Source: CAVPPA01 sp050730755
Lineage (GTDB): Bacteria; Patescibacteriota; Saccharimonadia; Saccharimonadales; UBA4665
Assembly (NCBI GenBank): GCA_050730755.1
Contig: JBOHNR010000009.1
Location: 1-30,279, forward strand
Reading direction: 5' to 3'
Length of the DNA stretch: 30,279 bases
Shown: positions 15,230 to 21,493 of the stretch, piece after piece
Numbering within the stretch: position 1 is the first letter of the stretch
Layout of the letters: the number at the start of each line of letters is the position of its first letter
The notes under the pieces: model-generated
Seen by the model: the letters and a program-made list of their open reading frames with translations, nothing else
What the model was told of the DNA's origin: nothing
Database searches by the model: none
Translations under genes and position numbers: made by a program

Positions 15230-15970
15230 TTAGAAGTCCGAGAATCCGTAAGCTTCACCTGAGTCGTTGATCCACTGGCGAATACCATGTGCAAAACAGC
15301 CGATGCCGTAAGGGCCGACGCAGGCGTCACCATTCAATGCGTACTGTACCCCGTAGCGCGGCCATCCACCACCGTTGAAGTTGACTCCGCAGTATGTGAT
15401 TTTTGTGTCGTATCCCGATGGAGTGCAACCGTGATTCCAGTTGTAGACGTGTGCACCATCGGCGACACCATCTTCAGTAGAATTTAGCTTCCACCACCAG
15501 CAGCCGTAGATTGAGCATTCTGCCGACCACCAACTCCAGTACCAATAGACAGTCGCTGCTCTTGCAGCAAACTTGACGCCAGGAACGGGTTGATGATTGG
15601 CGCCTCCTGAATAGATTAACACCTGGCAGTTGGGAATCGAGCCGGCTGGTTCGGCTGCCTCCATCGCCGTGCACTCTGTGCCAGGCAGGGTGACTATTTG
15701 AGAAGTCGCTCCAGGAACCGTGGCAGGATTGCTGATATTGGTTAAGCCAACGAAGCCTGCCGGAGGAGTCGGTACGGCAGTTGATGCAGCCTGTACGTCA
15801 GTCGCAGCCAAAACCACATAATAGAACCCTAGAGCTGCAACTGAAACAGCTGTGGCCAAGGCTAGTCTTCGCATTGTTGTCGATAGACCCTTCGCTTTTG
15901 CACCAATTTTTAAATTCACCGCGCTAATCCCAGGTGGATTCTTCCTAGACTCAAAGCTACCTTGAGCCAT
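15230..15970 (-). CDS. Secreted Trp/Tyr/Cys-rich protein of unknown function
   Basis: 246 residues, no family recognised. A 35-residue basic N-terminal extension precedes one hydrophobic segment (about 36-57) and a possible signal-peptidase site after VQA (59-61). The exported part is ~185 residues with eight Cys (100, 115, 152, 157, 182, 194, 217, 225), an even number compatible with four disulfides, and an aromatic stretch VYWYWSWWSAEC...CWWW (141-160). Codons are visibly more GC-rich than in neighbouring genes (one 60-base block near 15301-15360 is about 63% GC), which suggests acquisition. Start chosen at ATG 15970 because it overlaps a possible leader ORF stop (TAATG); Met33 is an alternative. 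Confidence 0.82.
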   Translation of the reverse strand: MAQGSFESRKNPPGISAVNLKIGAKAKGLSTTMRRLALATAVSVAALGFYYVVLAATDVQAASTAVPTPPAGFVGLTNISNPATVPGATSQIVTLPGTECTAMEAAEPAGSIPNCQVLIYSGGANHQPVPGVKFAARAATVYWYWSWWSAECSIYGCWWWKLNSTEDGVADGAHVYNWNHGCTPSGYDTKITYCGVNFNGGGWPRYGVQYALNGDACVGPYGIGCFAHGIRQWINDSGEAYGFSDF

Positions 15971-16020
15971 TAAATATACCCACCGATTTTGATATTCCTA
16001 TCGGTAGAGCTACTTAACAT
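15970..16020 (-). CDS. Possible 16-codon leader ORF upstream of the secreted-protein cassette
   Basis: ATG at 16020 begins right after a perfect Shine-Dalgarno (GGAGG only two bases away, closer than optimal) and encodes MLSSSTDRNIKIGGYI, stopping at a TAA that shares bases with the ATG of the 246-residue gene (TAATG). If translated it would couple that gene to the distant Shine-Dalgarno. A fortuitous ORF is equally possible. Confidence 0.35.
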   Translation of the reverse strand: MLSSSTDRNIKIGGYI

Positions 16021-16031
16021 CACCTCCTTTT
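15982..16031 (-). promoter_or_regulatory. Perfect Shine-Dalgarno plus hairpin placed ~50 bases before the start codon
   Basis: On the minus strand the 13 bases AAAAGGAGGTGAT (16019-16031) match the full anti-Shine-Dalgarno of 16S rRNA, but lie nearly 50 bases before ATG 15970. Between them ACCGAT and ATCGGT (15982-16005) form a 6-bp stem. This spacing needs either coupling through the leader ORF or RNA folding. Confidence 0.6.
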
Positions 16032-16166
16032 ATGAGTGAATAGTTGCCAACTGCATCGTAAGGAGTGCAGAATTACCTTCCGAGTGTTTTTAGAGGTTTT
16101 GCACTGATTTCGATGTAGTCGCATCCTCTTCGTAATGTGAATTAACTGATAGTTGGTATTACGTCG

Positions 16167-16220
16167 AGATATCACCGCATTGTAAGATAAATTGTCTTAT
16201 CTTATGATGCGATGATATCT
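16167..16220. repeat. Large imperfect inverted repeat in the cassette leader
   Basis: Arms 16167-16190 and 16197-16220 (24 bases each) enclose a 6-base loop. As a plus-strand RNA all positions pair except one C-A mismatch, counting two G-U pairs; as a minus-strand RNA one G-U and two mismatches remain. No U tract follows either way, so it is not a standard terminator. Confidence 0.75.
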
Positions 16221-16323
16221 GAGGTGTTGACAACTTCGTAAAATCAGATTAGTCCTATGTAAATTTTCCTTGCTACCTTGTAAATGAACCCTTGCCCTTA
16301 TCTTGAAGGATCAAGTTGCACAT

Positions 16324-16351
16324 ATTTTACCATTACGCAATAGTATTGCAA
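16324..16351 (-). promoter_or_regulatory. Promoter of the secreted-protein cassette
   Basis: TTGCAA (16346-16351), 16 bases, then an extended -10 TGGTAAAAT (hexamer 16324-16329). The start point would be about 16317, giving a ~350-nt leader whose first bases form a small hairpin (CTTGA/TCAAG, 16302-16315). Confidence 0.65.
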
Positions 16352-16463
16352 GCTTAACCTTTTCAATATCGGCAATTAGGCAGTTCAAACAGTAACGATC
16401 TCCGGCAAAATACCTTAAAAGCCACGCAGTAAAAGCGGCTCAATAAGCCCAATAACAGATAGT

Positions 16464-16772
16464 TTAATGCTTGGTAGCTTTGTTATATTCGGGATGTAAA
16501 GTCCAGGCGTAAGCCAATACTAGAGCCATCAGTAGAAAAGCTATCGCAAATAGACCGGCCGCACGATATTCATGATCCCATGGGTGGGCGTAATGTAGAA
16601 GCCCAGCTGCTATAGCAAAATTAACCCAACCCCAAAGTACGTTGACCCAGGCCGCCGAAGGGCGACCAAATGGTGTTTGGTGTTGGCTACCTGTGATACC
16701 TTTAACAAAATGAGGCACGCCGTTTGCCGCGAATAACCCGGCGATGAAGCTGTAAATATATAACTCAGCCAT
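16464..16772 (-). CDS. Small conserved-looking three-helix membrane protein, function unknown
   Basis: 102 residues with about three membrane segments (about 5-20, 42-60, 72-92). A polar loop between the first two carries ANGVPHFVKGITG..TPFGRPSAAWVN, which looks like a conserved family signature, but I do not know a function. Start at ATG 16772 with AAGGAT seven bases upstream, and a near-consensus promoter TTGACA-17-TATAAA, suggesting strong expression. It is monocistronic and divergent from the 17072 membrane protein gene. Confidence 0.85.
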   Translation of the reverse strand: MAELYIYSFIAGLFAANGVPHFVKGITGSQHQTPFGRPSAAWVNVLWGWVNFAIAAGLLHYAHPWDHEYRAAGLFAIAFLLMALVLAYAWTLHPEYNKATKH

Positions 16773-16803
16773 AATGCTTATCCTTATTATTTATTAATTA
16801 TAT

Positions 16804-16832
16804 TTTATACCGATATACCCCCTTACTGTCAA
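16804..16832 (-). promoter_or_regulatory. Near-consensus promoter of the 16464-16772 gene
   Basis: TTGACA (16827-16832), a 17-base spacer and TATAAA (16804-16809) on the minus strand, the best match to the sigma-70 consensus in the window. Confidence 0.75.
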
Positions 16833-16875
16833 CAAATTGGGGGGTCATGCTGCTGCTAGTTAAGGCATCAAACAC

Positions 16876-16904
16876 TTGCTTTATAATCGTTTCTATGCTA
16901 TAAT
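16876..16904 (+). promoter_or_regulatory. Strong promoter with a ~160-nt leader for the 17072 gene
   Basis: TTGCTT (16876-16881), a 17-base spacer ending in TGC, and TATAAT (16899-16904): a -35 plus extended -10. Transcription would start near 16911, leaving about 160 nt before the gene. Confidence 0.75.
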
Positions 16905-17071
16905 TTGTTTGCTTTTGATGCGTTTTAACGTTTTCACTAAGCAATCGCACCTTAACTACGGAAAACAACCCATCACGTGAGGTTCTCAAGTTACCAGCAT
17001 AAGTTTTAGTACGAAGTGATCTCAATTAGAGTTTATCTTCAATGTTCAACCATTCGTTTAGGAGCGCCAAC

Positions 17072-17407
17072 ATGGCCAATCGAAATTACATGGCAAAAGC
17101 CGGTCAGCTTCGGAAGAAAGGTAGTACTTTCGTGGGAATATCCCTAATTATCTTAAGCACTACTGCCGTCGCCAGCTTTTTGAACTACTATGCTCACCAG
17201 CAACTCGCGATTGCCCTGCCTGTTCTTGTCTTCTTTGGCATTACTAAAGACTTTGAAGTTCATTGGACAGACTTTACTATGGGTCTCGTGATCGCCTATT
17301 TTGCTGCACTGGCCTGCGCCGGAACTTACTATCTTGGTGGCTACTGGTACGGTGTAGCATTTCTAACGGTTTTAGGTGGAATGTGGTTGTCGAGGGAAAA
17401 AGCCTAG
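17072..17407 (+). CDS. Small multi-pass membrane protein, function unknown
   Basis: 111 residues from the ATG at 17072, chosen over an earlier in-frame ATG at 17042 because AGGAG sits seven bases before it. About three membrane helices (about 20-40, 45-60, 68-105) with a Lys/Arg-rich N terminus (RNYMAKAGQLRKKG) and a short basic C terminus. The motif ITKDFEVHWTDF lies between helices. I do not recognise a family. Expression is from a strong promoter through a long leader, and a structured element follows the stop. Confidence 0.75.
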   Translation: MANRNYMAKAGQLRKKGSTFVGISLIILSTTAVASFLNYYAHQQLAIALPVLVFFGITKDFEVHWTDFTMGLVIAYFAALACAGTYYLGGYWYGVAFLTVLGGMWLSREKA

Positions 17408-17430
17408 ACAGTCTCTCTGCCGAAAAATCG

Positions 17431-17547
17431 AGTCATCATATATGGTGACTAATTTCCGTGGAAACGTGGTGCGCAACGGGTGAGTCGTGGGGGGATTGCT
17501 TAACAGCTTTCGCGTATGGTATCACCATACACCCCTACGCTCACCCG
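17431..17547 (+). ncRNA. Compact structured RNA element or complex terminator
   Basis: After the 17072 gene stop there is a small hairpin (17431-17448), then a long stem: CGGGTGAG (17477-17484) pairs with CTCACCCG (17540-17547), continuing after a one-base bulge into CGTGGGG (17486-17492) with CCCC-T-ACG (17532-17539). Inside sits GTATGGT-ATC-ACCATAC (17514-17530). The downstream sequence is only moderately T-rich. It may be a terminator, a stable sRNA, or a leader of the PEBP gene; it matches no RNA family I know. Confidence 0.5.
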
Positions 17548-17629
17548 ACATTTCTCTATTTTATAAACTGATTTTTCACTGACAAACATAAAACTTCATG
17601 GTTTCATTGAGATAGTACGAAGGGGGATT

Positions 17630-18097
17630 ATGGACTCAGAGATTTCATTCCAGCTTAAAAGTGCAGCTTTCTCCAATGGAAGCCCCATACCCGAGAAATA
17701 TACCTGCAAGGACCAGAACATTAACCCACCGTTAACGATCAGTGGTGTACCTGACGGGACGACAAGCTTGGCTCTGATTATGCACGACCCTGATGCTCCG
17801 TCCGGTGATTATCTGCATTGGACAATCTGGAATTTAAGCCCTGATCTAGCTTCAATCAATGAAAATAAAGTACCAGAGGGTGCGGTTGAAGGCATAAATG
17901 ATTTTGGAAAAGTAGGCTACGGCGGTCCTTGTCCGCCAGCGGGCACCCATCATTACTTATTTGTTTTATTCGCTTTAGATACTAAGTTAGATGTCACGAG
18001 AGGTGCCAAACGAGAAGAGGTTAGCGAGGCTATTACCGACCATACTATTACTCAGACAACCCTGGTTGGTGTTTTTACGTCGCCAGCGTCAATTTAA
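17630..18097 (+). CDS. PEBP family protein (YbhB/YbcL type)
   Basis: 155 residues, the normal size of bacterial phosphatidylethanolamine-binding-protein homologues. The family's anion-binding pocket motifs are visible: PPLTISGVPDGTTSLALIMHDPDAPSGDYLHWTIWNLSP (DPDAP and HW) and YGGPCPPAGTHHYLFVLFALD (GPxPP.G.HxY). No signal peptide, so cytoplasmic; the biochemical role in bacteria is poorly defined. A GGGGG Shine-Dalgarno precedes the ATG. Its end overlaps the convergent MFS gene by nine bases. Confidence 0.95.
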   Translation: MDSEISFQLKSAAFSNGSPIPEKYTCKDQNINPPLTISGVPDGTTSLALIMHDPDAPSGDYLHWTIWNLSPDLASINENKVPEGAVEGINDFGKVGYGGPCPPAGTHHYLFVLFALDTKLDVTRGAKREEVSEAITDHTITQTTLVGVFTSPASI

Positions 18098-19369
18098 ATC
18101 AAGCTTGTTAAATGTTCTGATAACGGCGAGAGCGCCACCGATCACAAACAAGCCGGCAACTAGCATTCCGATTTGGTTACCGTCCAACTTAAAACCAATA
18201 ATATGAATGTAAGATATAGACGTAGCTAGGGCTCCAATACTTATCGCTCCAACTCCTAAGCCGATACTAAATAATGACTCGATGCCGCCCATAATGCTAC
18301 CTCTGTTGTTTTCATCGGCTGACTCCTGAGCTATAGTCATAGCTAGAGTCAGGGCTAGGGCAAAGGCCATACCAAATGGTACAGCTAGAGTCAGGGCCAC
18401 AACAATAATTGGTACCAGCGCCATACTAATAACAATGCCTCCAAGCACAGCAATTGCGGCACCGAAGATATAAGCCCGGCCTTTTCGGTGAACTAGTTGC
18501 CTAACCGCCAACAGGCCGATTCCCATACCGGCACCCCATAACGAAACCAGCCAGCCGAATATTGCTGAAGAGGCATTCAGAGTCTCGCTGACATAACCAA
18601 TACCAACGGCAAACAGAACTCCGCCGCCGAACATGGCAGCGGTAATACCGTAAGCCAAGCCACGAATGGTTTTGTTATTCCAGACGGCTTGGATTCCTTT
18701 TATAAAATCCTCACGAAAACTCATATTTTGATGTTGAGCGATACGTTTTCTGTCAACGTGGAAATTCATGTTAGCGATCATTAGTGCCGAAAATAAAAAA
18801 GTAACGGCATCGACAAAGAAAGCCAACGTTTCCGGCTGTCCATCAATTCGATGGCTAAAGGGAAGAAAGCTTGGATACAGACCGCTGGCGCCGTGGATGG
18901 CTCCAAAAATCGCACCACCTATAGGCAACATAATATAAGAGGATGCCAATATCAGCCCATTAGCTGTTTCCAGCGAACGCTTGGGAGCAAACTGAGGGAT
19001 TGACGCATCACGAGCCGGAATAAAGAATAACGAAATAAATTCATGGACAAAAGCTATCGCATAAATAAACCAAAGACTGACAAATGGGACCAATAGGATA
19101 ATCGCGGCTCGCAGTATATCAGTAGTAACCATGATTGTCTTGCGTGACATGCGGTCTGCCAGAACGCCGCCAATCGGTGCTGCAAACATGGGCGGTACAA
19201 GTCTAAGGATCAGAATAAAGGCAACACTCGTGGCGTTACCAGTTAAGGCATAAATAAAAGCAATGAAGGCAAATGTCGCCAGCCAATCGCCAAGCCCAGA
19301 TATAAGTTGTCCGACTAGGAGCTTTCTAAAATCACTAGCCTTTAACAAACCTAGGGTAGTGTTATCCAT
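18089..19369 (-). CDS. Major facilitator superfamily exporter (EntS/MFS_3-like)
   Basis: 426 residues with about 12 predicted membrane helices. The first cytoplasmic loop carries the MFS motif GGVLADRMSRKTIMVTTDILRA. The N-terminal LLKASDFRKLLVGQLISGLGDWLATFA resembles the EntS/tetracycline-efflux-like branch of drug and siderophore exporters. Substrate unknown. A longer extramembrane loop (about 160-190) contains PSFLPFSHRIDGQPE. GAGGTGA lies three bases from the ATG. It is monocistronic and convergent with the PEBP gene. Confidence 0.92.
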   Translation of the reverse strand: MDNTTLGLLKASDFRKLLVGQLISGLGDWLATFAFIAFIYALTGNATSVAFILILRLVPPMFAAPIGGVLADRMSRKTIMVTTDILRAAIILLVPFVSLWFIYAIAFVHEFISLFFIPARDASIPQFAPKRSLETANGLILASSYIMLPIGGAIFGAIHGASGLYPSFLPFSHRIDGQPETLAFFVDAVTFLFSALMIANMNFHVDRKRIAQHQNMSFREDFIKGIQAVWNNKTIRGLAYGITAAMFGGGVLFAVGIGYVSETLNASSAIFGWLVSLWGAGMGIGLLAVRQLVHRKGRAYIFGAAIAVLGGIVISMALVPIIVVALTLAVPFGMAFALALTLAMTIAQESADENNRGSIMGGIESLFSIGLGVGAISIGALATSISYIHIIGFKLDGNQIGMLVAGLFVIGGALAVIRTFNKLDLN

Positions 19370-19600
19370 AAGTCACCTCTTGAACCATTCTAGGGTATAT
19401 AGTCCAAAAGCGTGATACTAAGCTGCGTAAAAATCTATCCTCACAGGGTAACGGATACCGACTAAGAAATCGCCAAAAATCCACTATGTTTGTCCTCTGA
19501 TAGGTAATCTACTTTTACTATACCGCAATAACTTCGGCTGGTCATCTTTGAAAAGCACCGCAATATACCTAATTATATTAGTCATTACTATATCGGAGCC

Positions 19601-19629
19601 TAGTCAAACCCCGAAAGCTTTTATATAAT
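19601..19629 (+). promoter_or_regulatory. Promoter of tRNA-Gln
   Basis: TAGTCA (19601-19606), a 17-base spacer and TATAAT (19624-19629), about 40 bases before the tRNA. Confidence 0.6.
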
Positions 19630-19668
19630 CACCTTGTTCATCAAGAGATTAAATCTATCAATTCACAC

Positions 19669-19743
19669 TGGGGCGTGGCCAAGCGGTAAGGCGCCTGCCT
19701 CTGGAGCAGGAGATCGTAGGTTCGAATCCTACCGCCCCAGCCA
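19669..19743 (+). tRNA. tRNA-Gln (anticodon CUG), CCA encoded
   Basis: Cloverleaf complete: acceptor TGGGGCG/CGCCCCA, D arm GCC/GGC, anticodon stem CCTGC/GCAGG with loop CTCTGGA (anticodon CTG), T arm GTAGG-TTCGAAT-CCTAC, discriminator G, then genome-encoded CCA (19741-19743). The first pair is U-A, as in many tRNA-Gln. No duplicated 3' end was seen nearby, so there is no sign of an integrated element using it as an attachment site. Confidence 0.97.
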
Positions 19744-19827
19744 AGCCGAAAATTCGAACTTTCACTATACAAATTCTTGACCTTTTTATTTACTCTTTCA
19801 TGGGTGCTACACGGTTTTATCGTAGTT

Positions 19828-19837
19828 TGCTTATAAC
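19828..19837 (+). promoter_or_regulatory. Extended -10 giving a leaderless SRPBCC transcript
   Basis: TGC followed by TTATAA (or TATAAC one base on) ends 6-7 bases before the ATG at 19844. Confidence 0.5.
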
Positions 19838-19843
19838 GGCATT

Positions 19844-20209
19844 ATGGAAACGACTTATTCCGCAAAAGTTTCGATAGAAATTAATGCAGCACCTGAGCAA
19901 GTCTGGGAAGTATTAATAAATCCTGACCTAGTAAGACAATACTTACATGGCGCAACTATGAACGCCGACTGGAGGAAGGGTGACAATATCACCTGGAGCG
20001 GTGAGTGGAACGGACAAAGCTATGTCGATAAAGGTACTGTATTAATCTACGAGCCTTATAGTGTTATAAAGACTACTCATTGGAGTCCGATGTCCGGCAA
20101 AGATGACAAACCCGAAAACTACCATCATGTGACTTATGAACTTAAGGAAGAAAACAATAAAACAACCTTTACCCTTACGCAAGAGAACAGCCCAAAATTT
20201 TTTATCTAA
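19844..20209 (+). CDS. SRPBCC/AHSA1-like protein, C-terminally truncated
   Basis: 121 residues. The N terminus VSIEINAAPEQVWEVLINPDLVRQYLHGA is the typical START-like helix-grip opening, followed by the strand motifs GDNITWSGEWNGQ and HHVTYELKEENNKTTFTLTQEN. Family members usually run ~145-160 residues and end in a long amphipathic helix; here the frame stops right after TLTQENSPKFFI, so the helix that closes the cavity is missing. The following bases do not encode it in another frame. It may be a non-functional remnant. The -10 (TGCTTATAA, 19828-19836) ends seven bases before the ATG; no Shine-Dalgarno. Confidence 0.75.
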   Translation: METTYSAKVSIEINAAPEQVWEVLINPDLVRQYLHGATMNADWRKGDNITWSGEWNGQSYVDKGTVLIYEPYSVIKTTHWSPMSGKDDKPENYHHVTYELKEENNKTTFTLTQENSPKFFI

Positions 20210-20294
20210 TTTATTTTTATCGATCATTTATTAACCAATCCCTGGCTCTATAAACTTTATCAAGCATTAGCCATTAGAATTATCTGATTGAATA

Positions 20295-20696
20295 CTATTT
20301 TTTTTGATCGGCTGGCTTAAGGATATTACCGACTAGCTGATCCACTTGGTCATTAGACAAGTTGGCTTTTACAGCATAACCCTCGATTCCTAAAGTCCGA
20401 ATACCAGCTGGTGCATCGGCTTCGTTAAGGTTTGAAATAATCAATACTTTAATATCTTTTCCCCACTCGGTAGCGCGCATAACTTTAAGTATTTGATCGC
20501 CAGCCACCTTAGGCAGCATAATATCTAGCAACACCAAACTCGGACGTTCTTTTTCGATTATGACTAGGGCTTCAATACCATCATGAGCTACAAAACAGAT
20601 ATATCCAATTAACTCAAGTCTTGTTTTATATATATCTGCTAGACTAGAGTCGTCTTCGACTATTACTATTTTTGCCCAAGAACCGTATTGATCCAT
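20295..20696 (-). CDS. Single-domain response regulator (receiver only)
   Basis: 133 residues from ATG 20696. An earlier in-frame start at 20750 would read through the likely promoter TATAAT (20707-20712), so the shorter form is preferred. Receiver-domain residues: acidic pair in VIVEDD, phosphoacceptor Asp in LVLLDIMLP, Ser/Thr region LIISN, and the conserved Lys in YAVKANLS. No DNA-binding output domain follows, so it signals through protein contact, CheY/Spo0F-like. No histidine kinase is present in the window. Confidence 0.93.
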   Translation of the reverse strand: MDQYGSWAKIVIVEDDSSLADIYKTRLELIGYICFVAHDGIEALVIIEKERPSLVLLDIMLPKVAGDQILKVMRATEWGKDIKVLIISNLNEADAPAGIRTLGIEGYAVKANLSNDQVDQLVGNILKPADQKK

Positions 20697-20706
20697 ATCG
20701 TTAACG

Positions 20707-20712
20707 ATTATA
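20707..20712 (-). promoter_or_regulatory. -10 element of the response regulator gene
   Basis: TATAAT on the minus strand, 10 bases before ATG 20696, leaving a leader of about four bases and no Shine-Dalgarno. Confidence 0.55.
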
Positions 20713-20796
20713 AGCCAACCGCCGTCAAACCTGAAGCAAATTGAAGTCAATTAGTCTCACGTACCGTCAAGTCTTCAACTTAATGATTAACTGTTT

Positions 20797-20805
20797 TGTT
20801 ATCAT
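20797..20805 (+). promoter_or_regulatory. Extended -10 giving a leaderless S51 peptidase transcript
   Basis: TGTTATCAT (TGn plus TATCAT) ends seven bases before the ATG at 20813; no Shine-Dalgarno. Confidence 0.6.
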
Positions 20806-20812
20806 ATAGCTA

Positions 20813-21493
20813 ATGAACTTAGCTCTATTCGGCTCGGGTGAATTTACTCCGTCCGTAGACGGTATCGATGAATATTTAATTTCTACCTTCAAACCACATA
20901 ACATAGCCGTGCTACCAACTGCCGCTGGAGCCGAAAAAGACGCCCTAAAATGGATCGAGATGGCCAGGCAGCATTATGCTAAATTTCATTTGACTGTGAT
21001 ACCAGTGCCAATATTCAACAAGGAAGATTCTAACAATAAAGACTTAACTGATCTCTTGATTCCAGCTGAATGGATCTTCTTTTCAGGCGGTGATCCAGGC
21101 TATCTTATGGATGTCTTAAACGACAGCCTTCTTTGGAAAACTGTTTTAAAACGCCTTCAAACAGGGGCATTACTAACAGGTAGTTCAGCTGGCGCTATGG
21201 TGATGGGAAATTTTGTTCTAGCCAGCCCTTTTAGGGCAATGTTTTCAAATTCCGATACAGTTTGGCAAAAGGCTTTTGGCTTAGTTGATTACACTGTTTT
21301 CCCGCATTTTAATCGCCTGAAAAAACACAAGAAAATATTACAAAGAATTACCCAAAAGGGACCAGAAAAAATCAGCTCGGCTTGGCTGGGAATTGACGAG
21401 AACACCGCATTCGTAATCAGCCTAGATAAAAAGACAGTCCAAGGAGAGGGTAAGGTCGAGATTCATAAGTCCTCAGAAGAAGGCTATTTATGA
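20813..21493 (+). CDS. Peptidase S51 family protein (dipeptidase E/cyanophycinase-like)
   Basis: 226 residues with the class-I-glutamine-amidotransferase-like fold of S51 serine peptidases. IAVLPTAAG near residue 31, IFFSGGDPGYL (88-98, oxyanion region) and the nucleophile elbow GSSAGAMVMG (Ser125) are visible, followed by VFPHFNR and GIDENTAFVI, which supply likely remaining active-site residues. Family members cleave Asp-X dipeptides or cyanophycin; which applies here cannot be told. The 3' end overlaps the convergent typA by 10 bases. Confidence 0.9.
   Translation: MNLALFGSGEFTPSVDGIDEYLISTFKPHNIAVLPTAAGAEKDALKWIEMARQHYAKFHLTVIPVPIFNKEDSNNKDLTDLLIPAEWIFFSGGDPGYLMDVLNDSLLWKTVLKRLQTGALLTGSSAGAMVMGNFVLASPFRAMFSNSDTVWQKAFGLVDYTVFPHFNRLKKHKKILQRITQKGPEKISSAWLGIDENTAFVISLDKKTVQGEGKVEIHKSSEEGYL

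Noticed and set aside
16798..17025. Minus-strand 75-codon ORF beginning at TTG
   Set aside because: It lies across the two divergent promoters at 16804-16832 and 16876-16904, has no good ribosome-binding site and resembles nothing known; more likely the leader of the 17072 gene.
19669..20209. tRNA-Gln as an integration site for a mobile element
   Set aside because: No duplicated tRNA 3' end, integrase or phage gene is present next to it.
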